64,000 nucleotides of DNA from Tachypleus tridentatus (Eukaryota; Arthropoda; Merostomata; Xiphosura; Limulidae). The notes beneath the pieces were generated by a model. It searched no databases. It was not told the origin of the DNA and worked only from the letters and a program-made list of their open reading frames with translations. A program made the position numbers and the translations under genes. Positions 13,501 to 26,200 of the stretch are shown in pieces (the stretch's first letter is position 1; each line of letters starts with the position of its first letter). Location of the stretch: contig NC_134825.1 in assembly GCF_004210375.1 (NCBI RefSeq), positions 63,851,558 to 63,915,557 of the forward strand, given 5' to 3'.

Positions 13501-16370
13501 TAATTTCTTCTAGAACTGTACACCATATAAAACTGTGTACATGAATACATTGCTTCAAATTACTTAATTTTACAATGGTGAGACAAAATATAAAGCAACT
13601 GAAAGTTAACATTTACAGGAATCACAGTTAATATTAAGTTTCAACAACCATAGTTTCATTACATAAATGTATAAAAAACATTTTAAGCTATTAGTAAAGG
13701 TGAAATATAATGCCACAAAAGTGTCAAAAATGAAAATATATCATTTTGAGCTTCATATTAATATGGATGGAAATACAGTGCTCAGACAAGTGCACACATG
13801 TGAACATGCAGACGTTTTTCCAGAACCAGTTTTACACTTGCCTTGGACTGATTAACTTCACCATAACAACTGTCACAAAAGCAGCTGAGGTATAGAAGTT
13901 TATTTAGGTATTTTATGAGAAAATAAAGTATATGGATTTTGTAATTAAAGCCTACATTTTTATTTCAATGGCATTTTAAGCTGCAAAGACTTTATAATGT
14001 TGAAATTTCTAATGGACTGATCCTGACATAATGTTGTCTCCCTCTAGGATCATTAGTCCTTTGCAAATTTTAACCATATAACACATGTTTGTAGAAACTA
14101 AAACAATAAATTTTTTATATAAAACATTAAGAATTTAAAATTTGAAGCATCATATTAATCAAATTAATAATATGATTAAAAAAATTGTAAATGTGACACT
14201 ATCTGGAAAAGTCAATTTTTCATTCTTACACTGCAACATTGCATTACATTTTTTGAAGTGTTTTTAACAGGCATGGATAAAAAAAATGAAACTTTAATTA
14301 TATAATTTCCATAATTACTTTCATAACAAATCACATATCTACTACTTTTTACCTTTCATTAATTTATTGTGGTCCAAACATAACATTAAAATGCATTTAT
14401 TGAAAAACTACAAATATTAGATGACATTTGATGCATCATGTTTTATGTTCTTAAACCAAGAAATTAAGGTTTATCAACTCCACCATGCAAAATTAAAAAA
14501 TATAATTTGGTGCACGATAATTTTCTTTTATTGATGGAAATATTTTTGTCATAGTAGCATTAAAGAACAAATACATCTGGCATAGGAATAACAACTTTCT
14601 CAGTGTCAACATTTGTATACTTAATTTTACTACTGTTATTAAAAGGCTATTGCCACACAACTTACTGAAATGAAAATGTCTGAAATGTTCATAGAAAACA
14701 ACAGGTGGCAGTTTAACATATTGTTTAATAAGCGCAGTGAGCTCAAGTAAATTTTAATAATGTTTGCTTAAGCTTCTTTTACAGAGATGTGATAATACAC
14801 ATACAATTTTAACAGCAAAACTATAGGCATTGTGTAGCTATATACAAACATAAGTACAGAAATGATCACAAATAGTTTTGATATCAACAAGAAGAGCTCA
14901 GATTAATACACAGAAAGTTGACGTGTCTATTTCATGGTGAAAAAATTATGAGACAAAAGCAGTTTTGTATGAACTACTCACTTATATTCTACATTTTCTC
15001 AAATGTTTTAAGTCAAATCTAAAACTGTAAGAAGGTTCTTATTCTATTCCAGGACTATAAGAGAGTTCTATTCTACTATTCTAATCTTACATATAGGGCT
15101 ATAACAGTATTCTATCCCACCTTAAATTTAAAGCTGTTGAAGATTTCTATTCTACACCTTTGGTTTTTGTCAGCCTTACATAAATACACCTTTCCCAAAA
15201 TGCAAGAAAAAATGAGGCAGCAACAATGATTAAATACATTTCAAGTAAAGAAATTTCTAAAACTACTGGCAGTATGTCTGACGTGTTCATATATATTCAG
15301 AAATTGTAGACAGGTTAAAAAAAAACAACAACAGAGTGGAAGATAAACGCTTGTGAAATATATTCTAAAGAGAAAGGTAGATATAAACAGATAATCTGAA
15401 AGTAGACAGTCATGCAGCTTTCAAAACAAATATTTTAAATGGCAACTACAAGACACTTCAATAAATGTTTGTACAGAATCAAGAGCTGAACAAACCTGAC
15501 AGATATTCTAATACAGATCACAGGAGTAAAAATATTAAAACAGAAGTTTTACCAGCAAAAATCAAGGATAGTGGTGAGGTATGAAATCACTTGAAATTAG
15601 ACTTACTTGTAACAAAAAGTACAAAATCAACATCAGAATGAAAGCTAACAGATGGAGTACCAAAATTACAATCAAATGAGGTGGTGACACTATACATATG
15701 AATACCAGAATTATGTCCCTAGTTATCATAAAAAAAATCAACATATATATAAGAAATTCTTTTTCCACATAGTTACTTAAGAAACATTGACTTCTGACAA
15801 TCATTTTCATAGGTAATTTATGAAAGTATATCAAGAAATATTTCTTGAAACAAAAATTTTTCTCCTAAAATTCTTAGGCATCTCAAGATTTGGAAACATG
15901 CCTGAAATCCTGACTTGACAAACAACTACTCATATTGATAAACATATTTAACTTATTTCTGTAAGATTGCTCAGTTGTTTCTGTAAATAAACCACACAGT
16001 TATTCATACCATAAGAAATCAACTACATTTAGCTTCTTATTACTTTGATGCTCTCAAAATAAGTGGGAGTAAAAGATTTAGGGAGTCTACAAAAACAGCC
16101 ATCAAGAAAAGCAAAAGTTCTGAAATAAATTAATCTGGTTCAAATATTTAATTATTGTGATACTATTACTAGCTATAATTTCAGAAATTAATTTCCTGGC
16201 AGTATATTACAAAACATGTAATAAATATACACGTACAACTCGGTCTGTTTTTTTTTACATTTAAACACATTGGAAGGCTAGATGCACCCAAAAACTAGCA
16301 CCTTCAAAAATATAACAAAACTGCTAAATGCAGTAAAATCAAGCTACTGTATCTGTACACATGTATACAG
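10526..16370. other. Intergenic, convergent 3' ends
   Basis: Between the MEMO1 stop and the PPP1R14 stop I see no coding exon, RNA gene or recognisable repeat. It is low-complexity AT-rich sequence, and part of it is presumably 3' UTR of both genes. Confidence 0.45.
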
Positions 16371-16376
16371 TTTATT
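16371..16376 (-). other. Candidate poly(A) signal for the PPP1R14 gene
   Basis: TTTATT on the + strand, i.e. AATAAA on the - strand, about 880 nt after the stop codon at 17257. It is the first canonical hexamer I find downstream of the stop; use is unproven. Confidence 0.3.
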
Positions 16377-17256
16377 CTGGTAAAATCTAACTTAAAATAA
16401 AGGACTAGTGTCAAGGTGGTTTAACTTTTACTTGCCTACTTTCAGTACTTACTAAAACAAGACAATTTTAGAATAATGAGAATGGCTTTATACATCTTAC
16501 ATTTTTGAACAATGGTAGTAGATTTTAAATATAAAATTACTTGCATGTCTGAAATTTTGACAATGTCAAAGTTAAACCTCATGCTAAAATAAACATTACA
16601 AAATTCAAGAACAAAATAAATATTCATACTTACAACAACTAAATTTTAAGAACACCATTAAATCTATAATGCTAAATATATCACTGTCTTCTAAAAATAA
16701 CTTGTCTTTCTTTAATAACAGAAGAAACAAGGAACAATTCATGGAAGAGGTTACAGCACCAGGTTTGGCACTACAAGAAAAACTAAAAATTACCATATCA
16801 AATGAAACATTTTAAGGATATTGTTGTGTACTGGAGGAAAACCTTTTATGCTAAAAACACTACTAGTTATCACTTTTAACTTAATATCTGAGGAAAAGAC
16901 ATTATGCAAAGCTGAAAAAAATTCAATCATGTTATGGCCCTTGTATTAAACTACATATTTCATGTATAAAACAAATTTCATGGTTCTTGGTCACACAGGT
17001 CTAAATTACAGTTAAAGAATATTGTAAACAATCTAGCATATACATCTGTACTGAAAACATTTATCAAGATCAAACAATTATGAAGAACATTACCCAGAGT
17101 CACAAAGTGTGAATTCTACTGTCATCAACTCCAATACAGACAGCTTTTCACATGGGCAGTATAGTGAATTATGTGCACACTTGAAAATGTTTCTGTAACA
17201 AATTTCTTTTTCTAGTGCTTGTACAAATGATCTTTCTGTCTTTCCCATGGGCTAAC

Positions 17257-17298
17257 TCACAAAGTTTTCACACGTTGTAAAAGTTCATCAATAAATTT
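17257..17298 (-). CDS. PPP1R14 exon 4 (KFIDELLQRVKTL, stop)
   Basis: Acceptor TTTTTTCAG lies just above 17298; 13 codons and TGA. It completes the family's final helix in phase with the previous 14-codon exon. Confidence 0.85.
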   Translation of the reverse strand, partial: KFIDELLQRVKTL

Positions 17299-20200
17299 CT
17301 GAAAAAATAAAATAGTTTTGTTTAAAAAACTCCTGCACAGAAGCTGCAAAAAAGACTAACCAAAAACAAAAATGGTCATGCACATGACAGTTTACATAAT
17401 GAGGTACTCTTATATGTTTACAAAGGTTAAACAGATGAAAAGTAATTATTTCACTATGAAGTGGATTAATTTGATTCATCTTTAAATTGTACAAGTATAC
17501 ATATTATAACACTAAATATATCTCCACAACATTTGTAAAGGTTTAAGCAAATATTATAAGTCTGTTGTATGCAAATAGAAATTTTCAAATTTTTTTATTT
17601 ATGATTTGTCTAATTCGTGAAGCCTTACTCAGTCAGCTTTACTGAAAGATGATTTTCATGGTTATAATAAGAATACTTACTTTCATTTAACATTTTTCAT
17701 ATTTCATTTTATAACTTCTGGAACCTCATTAATGAATATCAAAAGTTGCATTTTGTATAAAGCTTTGTCTCTTATTTTCTCTACCTTAACATTAACTGTA
17801 GTAAAATCATCAACTGTGCCTACAGTGAAATCAAAAGCCTAAAAATGTGAATTAAATTAAAAATTATATTTTCTTCTAGAATGACTGAGGATTATAATAG
17901 ACAATTACAATTATTATTCCTAAAAGTTACAACTTTCTAAATAGTATGATAATATACAGGTATATGCATGAAGCTCTGAGCATAATAAGCTCTTATTTCT
18001 TGGGTTGTTTTATACAAATGTACTAGTCTTTCAAGATTATCCAATTTAAAATATGTTGTTTATGTTTACTTATCTGTCATGTCGTAACACAGAAAATACT
18101 AACAACTGATCATACTTTGTCAGCCTATGCATTATATATCACAAGACTTGTGTTTTATATTTGCATGTTATTTAAAGAGCTTCTCATTTTCCTAAGTACT
18201 GGTATTATTTAAATACAATATTTGTTTTCTGTTAGGTATTTGGATAAATAACAAGTGATTACTTACAGAGGATAATAAATGTGAGATTATAAATTGAAAT
18301 ACCATAATTTTCATAAACATTAACAAGACCAATCGACCTGTGTAAAATTTTTAATAATGTTTTATGACTGGTTAACCTTAATGTCCTTGGTACTGTCAGG
18401 AACACATGCAAATGAAGCAGAAATAGAAAGATAGGTCAACTAAATATTTACTTATTTACCCTACACCCACCAACTGACCGATTCAGTGCAAGCACCCTCC
18501 ACAATTGCAAACTTATAAAGAACAGAAGCTAGTCCAGTTTCTTGGGTATTGCTGTGTACTTAAAAGTCCTAACTCAATGAAGTACATCTAATATGACTTA
18601 CCTCAACAGTGTCTCTGGAAGCCTTGGCACCAACAAGCTTTGTCTGAAAAAAAAAAATATTTTGCTTAAAGACTCTAGCAGTAACATTTTACCACAGTTA
18701 TAATACTGTTAAAAAATAAAGCCTTGTACGTTATTTTAGATTCATGCATATACTGTTTTATTATATGAAAATATTCCACACATTTAGATATTTTTCAATC
18801 TCTTGTCAGTGCAAACAAAACTGATAACTATTAACTACTTAATACTCACCCATCTATAAAACAGATAACTACTACATCATGCCACTGCCAAAACATTTCT
18901 ATGTTTGTGCCAAACCTTCAACAAAACTTGCAGCCAAACAAGTACTAATATGTACTAAACAAGCCTGTGATATAATCATCATTAGACACATCCTCCATGT
19001 TCAGTAAACTTTAAAAGTACTAGCATTTCAACAAATGCTCATTCTTGATGAGGCAAAAGAAACAGAGGAGGGAGAAATGGTTTGGAGTTCTAAGAAGAGG
19101 AAAATACCAAGATGAAACATGTTCAGGTCGGAAAAGTGCCAATTACTGAAATGCTACTTCATCTCTTTACAGAACAGATAGCTAGAATCCTGCATTGATA
19201 AGATTGTGAAGGATTAGTGCAGGTATAGTTATGAAAAAGCTGTTTTAATTATTTAAATTATAGCATAAGAATGAGAAAACAAGAAACATATCAACCACTA
19301 GGAGAAAAGAGGCTATTGGGACACTGATGGGAGAATGAATCCTTTCTCTTCTGTCACTAAAAGTGGTTGAGAAATTTACTGTGAAAAAAGCCTTCTGTTT
19401 TATGCTAAGAGTCCCATAGGTGAACAGAAAGTATTATTACTCAACTGGCAGTTATATCTCAGATAATTGGCTGAATATAAAAGTGTAATGTGGCTAGGCC
19501 ATACAACACATGAGAATTAGGTGAAGTGTTTATGGAAGTAAACAAGTGATGGAAGAAACATCCCAGACCTGAACACTGAAGTTAACAAAACCCATCCATG
19601 GGTTCTCCTTGTATAACCAGGAGCTGCTTCATTCATTGTGTAATGAAATTGCATACTGCTACACTTCCAGGTAAAGCCATAGTCATACTTCCAATCAAAA
19701 GATTCCTCCATTTGGACTCATAACAGTTGGATTACAGTGACCTGAAAGGGAATTCTAAATATTTGAGCACCTTAGTACTTGAAAAGGGGGATGCAAGTGT
19801 TATCCTGTTACTCCACTATAAGAGAAAAAAAAAGGAGGGGATTTGTGTAGGGTGGACAGTGGAGAGATGCATAGCCTGAACATGAATTTTACATCTGAAT
19901 CAGGTGACACTGAAGTTGCACAAGAGGTTATCACAAATAAAAATACCAAGTGCAATCAGGGTTTGAGGGCAGTACCACAAATGATATTGTCCAGTTTCTT
20001 TTTTTTTCTCTAAAGTATAGTAAAAAAGTGAAATTTATACACTGGTTAAGCAGTCTTGCAAAAACTTAATTTCAAAAGGAAGCACAAAATAAGTACAGGT
20101 GAGCTTAACACCATCTATTATCCCTCACTCTATACAGATTTCAGGAAAGACAAGTATTCCTTTGAGGCAACCTTGACCATGGAATTGGATCTACTATAAG

Positions 20201-23200
20201 TTTTTGCATCCAAACTGTTAGTCAACAGATATTTTTTTCAGCCATATTTGTCTGTTTAATAGGTCACAATATATATATACACACATACACACACAGTCTA
20301 AATTCACCCATGGTTCTCTCTAACAGTTAATAACAATGACACAAAAAACAAAACAAAAAACATGTGAAAACTGAAGGTGTTAAATGGTTGGAGAAGTCAA
20401 GGGGCCCCACCAAGGCTTCCTTGATGGTTCAGGGAAGCACTCTGCTAGACGGTTTGGAGTACTACCTCTGGTAACTTGCCTAAATATTAAGTACTTTAAC
20501 AGTAAATACGTTACAGTACTAAACATTTATTTTTAATAACTATGGTTGTTTCATTTTAATGCATGTAACATATATTGTTAAATGTGTATTGTGCAAGTCC
20601 CTGCTGTTCTCTAATTTTGTAAAACATTCTCAAATCTAAGAATTAAGTTTAATATTGTTGATCTACTACAGTCAGTAACATACAATTCAGATGATAAAAG
20701 CTTAATAATCAGAAAACTACAATATTTGATCAGAAATGTTTATGGATTTCAAACATTACAAACTTCAGACTTCAATAAAAAGTAAGCTTATAAACCTCAT
20801 GATACCAAGCAAGGGAAGAGCTATCTAGCATTCCCACCATGTGAAGTGTACCTGTGAATCAATTTGGAATTAATTTGCTCAACATGGCCCTGGTCAATAA
20901 AATATTCAGTCCAGGCCAGGTAGAAGACTGAAAGTTGTTTCCAAGATTTAAAAATTATTATATACATATATATTTCATTATTTGTAATAGCTGTTATTAT
21001 AAGTTGTATTTTTGTTTGTAAATTAAAATATATTTGTGTTAAAAAATAAAATTGTGTATTAATCTTGTCAGAAGATACCATAAAGTTGATACATGTTGGC
21101 ATTCAATTACCTTCTAAATTCAAATTTCAGGCTATTTGAAATCTTAATAAGTAGTGTACGTAACATAATAAGTCGAAGACTCATCTGAGATAATACATAA
21201 CAGTACTTAATAATAGAAATCTTGATGAAACAAAATAGCAGCTGTAAAAATTGCCTGGTTAAAACTGCCTTTAGAATGTCCTAATACTTCTGACTTTCTC
21301 ACAGTATTTGGTGATCAAAACTAAAAGATTATTGTACTTAGAAAACCTGCTTATATCACTACACAACTGTTTATTATGTGAATCAAAATTGTACAATTTT
21401 AATAAACTTTCATCTACATTCGTACACAACGTTTTCAGACAAATGTACAGAAAAGATTATGAATCTTATCACTGCTTCTCTTATTGAATTCTTCTAGGAT
21501 CCTAATGATTCCTTTCACATCCTCAAAATGATAATAGTAGTAGTGTGTATATATATATAATGGATAATGTGCTAGTTTGGACATTGAATTAGATCTGACA
21601 TTGCTGGCACACAAAAATATAGTTAATAAAAAGAAAAGAAAATATATTTTTTTACATTTAACAGAGACAAGTAGGAATTAATACCAACATAACCTAGCTT
21701 GAAATTGATGGACACACCAGAAAGAGTACAAGAAATAACAAAGTATGACTTTCAACTCTAGAAACCAAGTTCCAATACCTGTGGTGAGGTTAGCACAGAT
21801 AGCCCTTCATGTAGCTTCATGCTTCAACTATAAGAAACATCATAAAACAGAGAAATGACAAAAGTTAAGAGCTCAAAGCACAGAAAATGTAGCCAAATGA
21901 AGGAGATTAGAATACAAAAACATTTTATGGAAAATTAAAAATAAAACATGGTGCTCAGGAGCAGACTATAAAAAAATGTGATATATTGATGCAGAAAGTC
22001 AAAAGAAGCTAAGCAAATGCAGGAGGACACATGTAGAAAGACAAATTACTACAATCAATAACACATTTAATGAATCAATGACACAGCAACACAACTGTGG
22101 TCTTATGAATGACATCTGTCAGTTTTGTAGTTCATTAAATTTTTAAAGATAAAAGACCTTCAAGTAGAAACTTCATAAGCTGCTCTCACAAGAAAAAAAA
22201 GAAAAGAATGCCTCAAAGATAAGAAATCCCAAAGTAAGCAAAAGCCATGAGTATAATCCTAATTATCAAAATTTTAAAAATAATAGAGTTATATAGCAGT
22301 TTTTCTTTTGCATCAATGAGAGCATAAATATTGTGGCATGGTTAAATCTATCAGAACACAAAGATCAAGAGAGACAACATGCTCAACTTTACACAGTAGA
22401 AACTATACTGTTGGCAATATATATGTGATTCCATACAATAAATATCTGAATTTCAAATATAATGCAAACATTAATGTTGAAGTTTGCACATCCATAAAAA
22501 TCAGTGAAGTATATTTAAGTATATGTACAAATTGCAAATGTTCCAATTAACCAGAATCAAATCAAGTATAATCAAATAGTAATTCATAAAGTTGCAAATG
22601 ATGCGGATATAAAATATGTTAGTGTACCTTAATCAATGTAGAAAATAAAATACACAAATGGTCTAATGTGATTATTTAACTTACAATTTAGTTAACACTT
22701 GAACAATTAATTGATTTTGAAGAACAGTACTAAGAAGTACTAGAACAATTTACAAACAGTAAAACAAAATTAACTGCAAGATTTGTGTAAAATCAAACTG
22801 ATGAAGAAACACAACAAAATTAACTGGATGGTTTGTGTAGAATCAAACTGACAAAAAAAACATGACAATCAGTCAAAACTCAGTTAACTGCAAGATTTGT
22901 GTAGAATCAAACTGATGAAAAAACAACAGTCAAAACTCAGTTAACTGCAAGATTTGTGTAGAATCAAACTGATGAAAAAACATGACAATCAGTCAAAACT
23001 CAGTTAACTGCAAGATTTGTGTAGAATCAAACTGATGAAAAACATGACAACAGTCAAAACTCAGTTAACTGCAAGATTTGTGTAGAATCAAACTGATGAA
23101 AAAACAACAGTCAAAACTCAGTTAACTGCAAGATTTGTGTAGAATCAAACTGATGAAAAAACAACAGTCAAAACTCAGTTAACTGCAAGATTTGTGTAGA

Positions 23201-26200
23201 ATCAAACTGATGAAAAAACAACAGTCAAAACTCAGTTAACTGTATGATTTGTGTAGAATCAAACTGATGAAAAAACAACAGTCAAAACTCAGTTAACTGG
23301 AAGATTTGTGTAGAATCAAACTGATGAAAAAACAACAGTCAAAACTCAGTTAACTGTATGATTTGTGTAGAATCAAACTGATGGAGAAACAACAGTCAAA
23401 ACTCAGTTAACTTTATGATTTGTGTAGAATCAAACTGATGAAGAAATGTGGCAACCAGTCAAAATAATTAATTATGTATTCAGTCAGTCTAAAAGATGAA
23501 ATAGTTTTCTTAAGGTTACTGCTCCCAGTGGCACAGCAGCATGTCTGAGGACTTACAATGCTTGAAACTAGGCTTTGATATCTATGGTGGGCAGAACACA
23601 GAGAGCCCACAGTGTAACTTAATTAAATATAAACAAGTTGTTATTGCTACAAGTTTGAGTCAACAAGTTTTGAAGATGTTTGTACAGTGAATGAAATAGT
23701 TTATGCTACATTTAAAAAAAAGCATCACATGATTTAAATAACAATCAAGAATGGTTTAGATGTCTTGAGGAAGCTACTGTACTTTAAGTTCCAGCTCAAT
23801 AATGTCAAACATTTTCATTTATTCATGCATTGAATAAACCAAGGTAGAAATGATTAAAGAGCATCAACAAAATGTTGATGAATGGTATAAAAAAAATAAG
23901 GCTTTGCAGAATATGAAAAAGTATATTGATTATACATGGACTCAAGTGCTTCAAATTCTATTTACAGGATCACAACCATGAATTATGTGCATCAATTTAA
24001 TGCTACTAAAGAGGCTGCCAAAGTGGAACAAAGATGACAGTTTAATACCCTACAAGAATATACTTTAGACAAAATTCAGAATGCTTTGGATTACAAAGAT
24101 GTTGAAGAATGTTGTCGTGTTTTTTTGTTTTTGGACCAGAAGAATCACGAAAGGCATACAACATATTAATGTGTTATGTAATAGGAAAAGGACAAGTTGT
24201 TTAACTGTTTGCTACTACTGCAATAGCTGCAGATTTGATAAAAGGAAGAAATATGTTACACAGTGGTTTGAATCCTTCAGTATCAATACTAGAAACACTG
24301 ATAATATATTTGAAAGTACCATCATTATCAGCCCAAATATTTAGGGATGCAGCTTTGATAATACCTGATGAGATCAGTGTGATGTCAAATCATGCTTTGA
24401 GATATATGAATCTTATTGAAATAAATAGAGAAAAATAGGTCTTTTGAAAGAAGGAAAAGTAATATTTAGCAGTGATTTTCAGAAAAAACTATCATTTATA
24501 CTGAGAGCATCTACAGTAATTATTGAAGCCTACATTAAAAATGGATATGGATTAACCACTGATGATGATGAAATTTCTGAAAAGATTACTTTTCAAGAAT
24601 GTATTGTTAAAGCAACCTACAGAAGCTCTATCATTATGAGAAGTAAACAAGCATTATCAAAGAAAATCATAACTACAAAACAGTATGAACAATTGTCTGT
24701 TTGCAGTAAAGCACAAAGTTACATAATAGGTTATCTGTGCTCTGCCCACCACAAATATTCAGTGTAAATCTGCAGACATACTGCTGTGCCACTGGGGGAT
24801 GCTATGAAAGGATTATTCAATAAATTCACAGATGCTTATATTGTTCGAAAGTGAACAAATTTTTATTCCATGGATTGATATAACACAGACTGAAAACAAA
24901 TGTGCCTCTATTGAAGAGATGACAGCTTTAGCTTGTGTTATAGTGGTGAATACATCACAAGAACAACTTTTTAATCACATAGGAGTATCTTACCAGAACC
25001 AGTGTTTGCTCATAGATACAAACAAAATTACAGAATAATTAAAGGTATTTGTTGAGGATAAGAATTAATAAAATTTATTTAAAAAAATGAAAGTGACCAC
25101 ATGTCATAAATCTTGAAATATTTGATTCTGAATAACGAATTCATCATTAATTTTATCTGGTGAGCATAGTTTTATGGCTGCGTTTATTTGGTTTCTTAAT
25201 ATGTTGAGATTTTGTTCTGTTTCGTGTGATGAGTCCCAAGAAATTTATAGTCCAGTATGGGTGATTTTTCGGTGAATTCCAGTTTTAAATTGTGTATCAA
25301 TTCTTGTAATTTTGAGATTAAAAACCTTAATCAACTTAATCATAAAGCCTTAATGGCCAATTTCGATGTCATATCCCTCTTCACAAAAGTCCCAACCACT
25401 GAAGCCTGCAAAATAGCCTTAGAACTCTATATCCGAGACCCTAAACCATAAATAGACATTCCCAGCAACCAATTAGCAACCCTCATAGAATTCACCACAA
25501 TGAAGACAAACTTCATGTTCAACAACCACAACTACATACAAACAAATGGCCTAAGCATGGGCAATCCAGTATCACCAGTTCTAGCCAATATTTTTATGAC
25601 ACAAGTTGAAACAAAAGCAATTACCACAGCATTACATCCACCACTATACTGGTACAGATATGCAAACAACACTATTGCAGGATTCACATCTACAGAACAC
25701 ACACTTAATTTTTTCAATCACATTAATTCAGTACATTAACTTTGCACGTGAATAGGAAGAAAGCAATCAAATATCATTTCTTAACCTCAAAATTAAAAGA
25801 ACCAATACACAATTTAAAACAGAAATCCACCAAAAATCACCTATACTGGACTATTCATTCCTTAGGACTCAGCACATGAAACAAAACAAAAACTCAACAC
25901 ACTAAGAAACCAAATAAACACAGCCATAAAATGCAAGACAAAGTTTCAACTAAGTGGCTCAAGTAACAGGTTTGTAGCTAAAAGATGATTCATTTTATTT
26001 TTTTCAGTTTTAATAAAGAAAATTAATTTCAATTTGGGAAACAGTGTCAACGTCAAGAAGTTTTGGTGAAAGGATTCACTGAAAGACAATAAATGTCATT
26101 ACTGCATGAAGACTGGCCATCTGATTAAATATCATTGTAAGAAATAAAGCAGGTGCTTGAGAAAATTACAAGTACATTTCATCTTTTGTATCAGATTATT

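Noticed and set aside
16605..16796. Possible extra PPP1R14 exon (acceptor CTTGTAG, donor GTAAGT on the - strand)
   Set aside because: It lies after the stop codon of exon 4, and its residues do not resemble any PPP1R14 segment.
25257..25325. Start of the RT frame at 25257 (MGDFSVNSSFKL...)
   Set aside because: This part is the antisense of the inverted arm at 25105-25325. The RT-like residues begin only near 25320.
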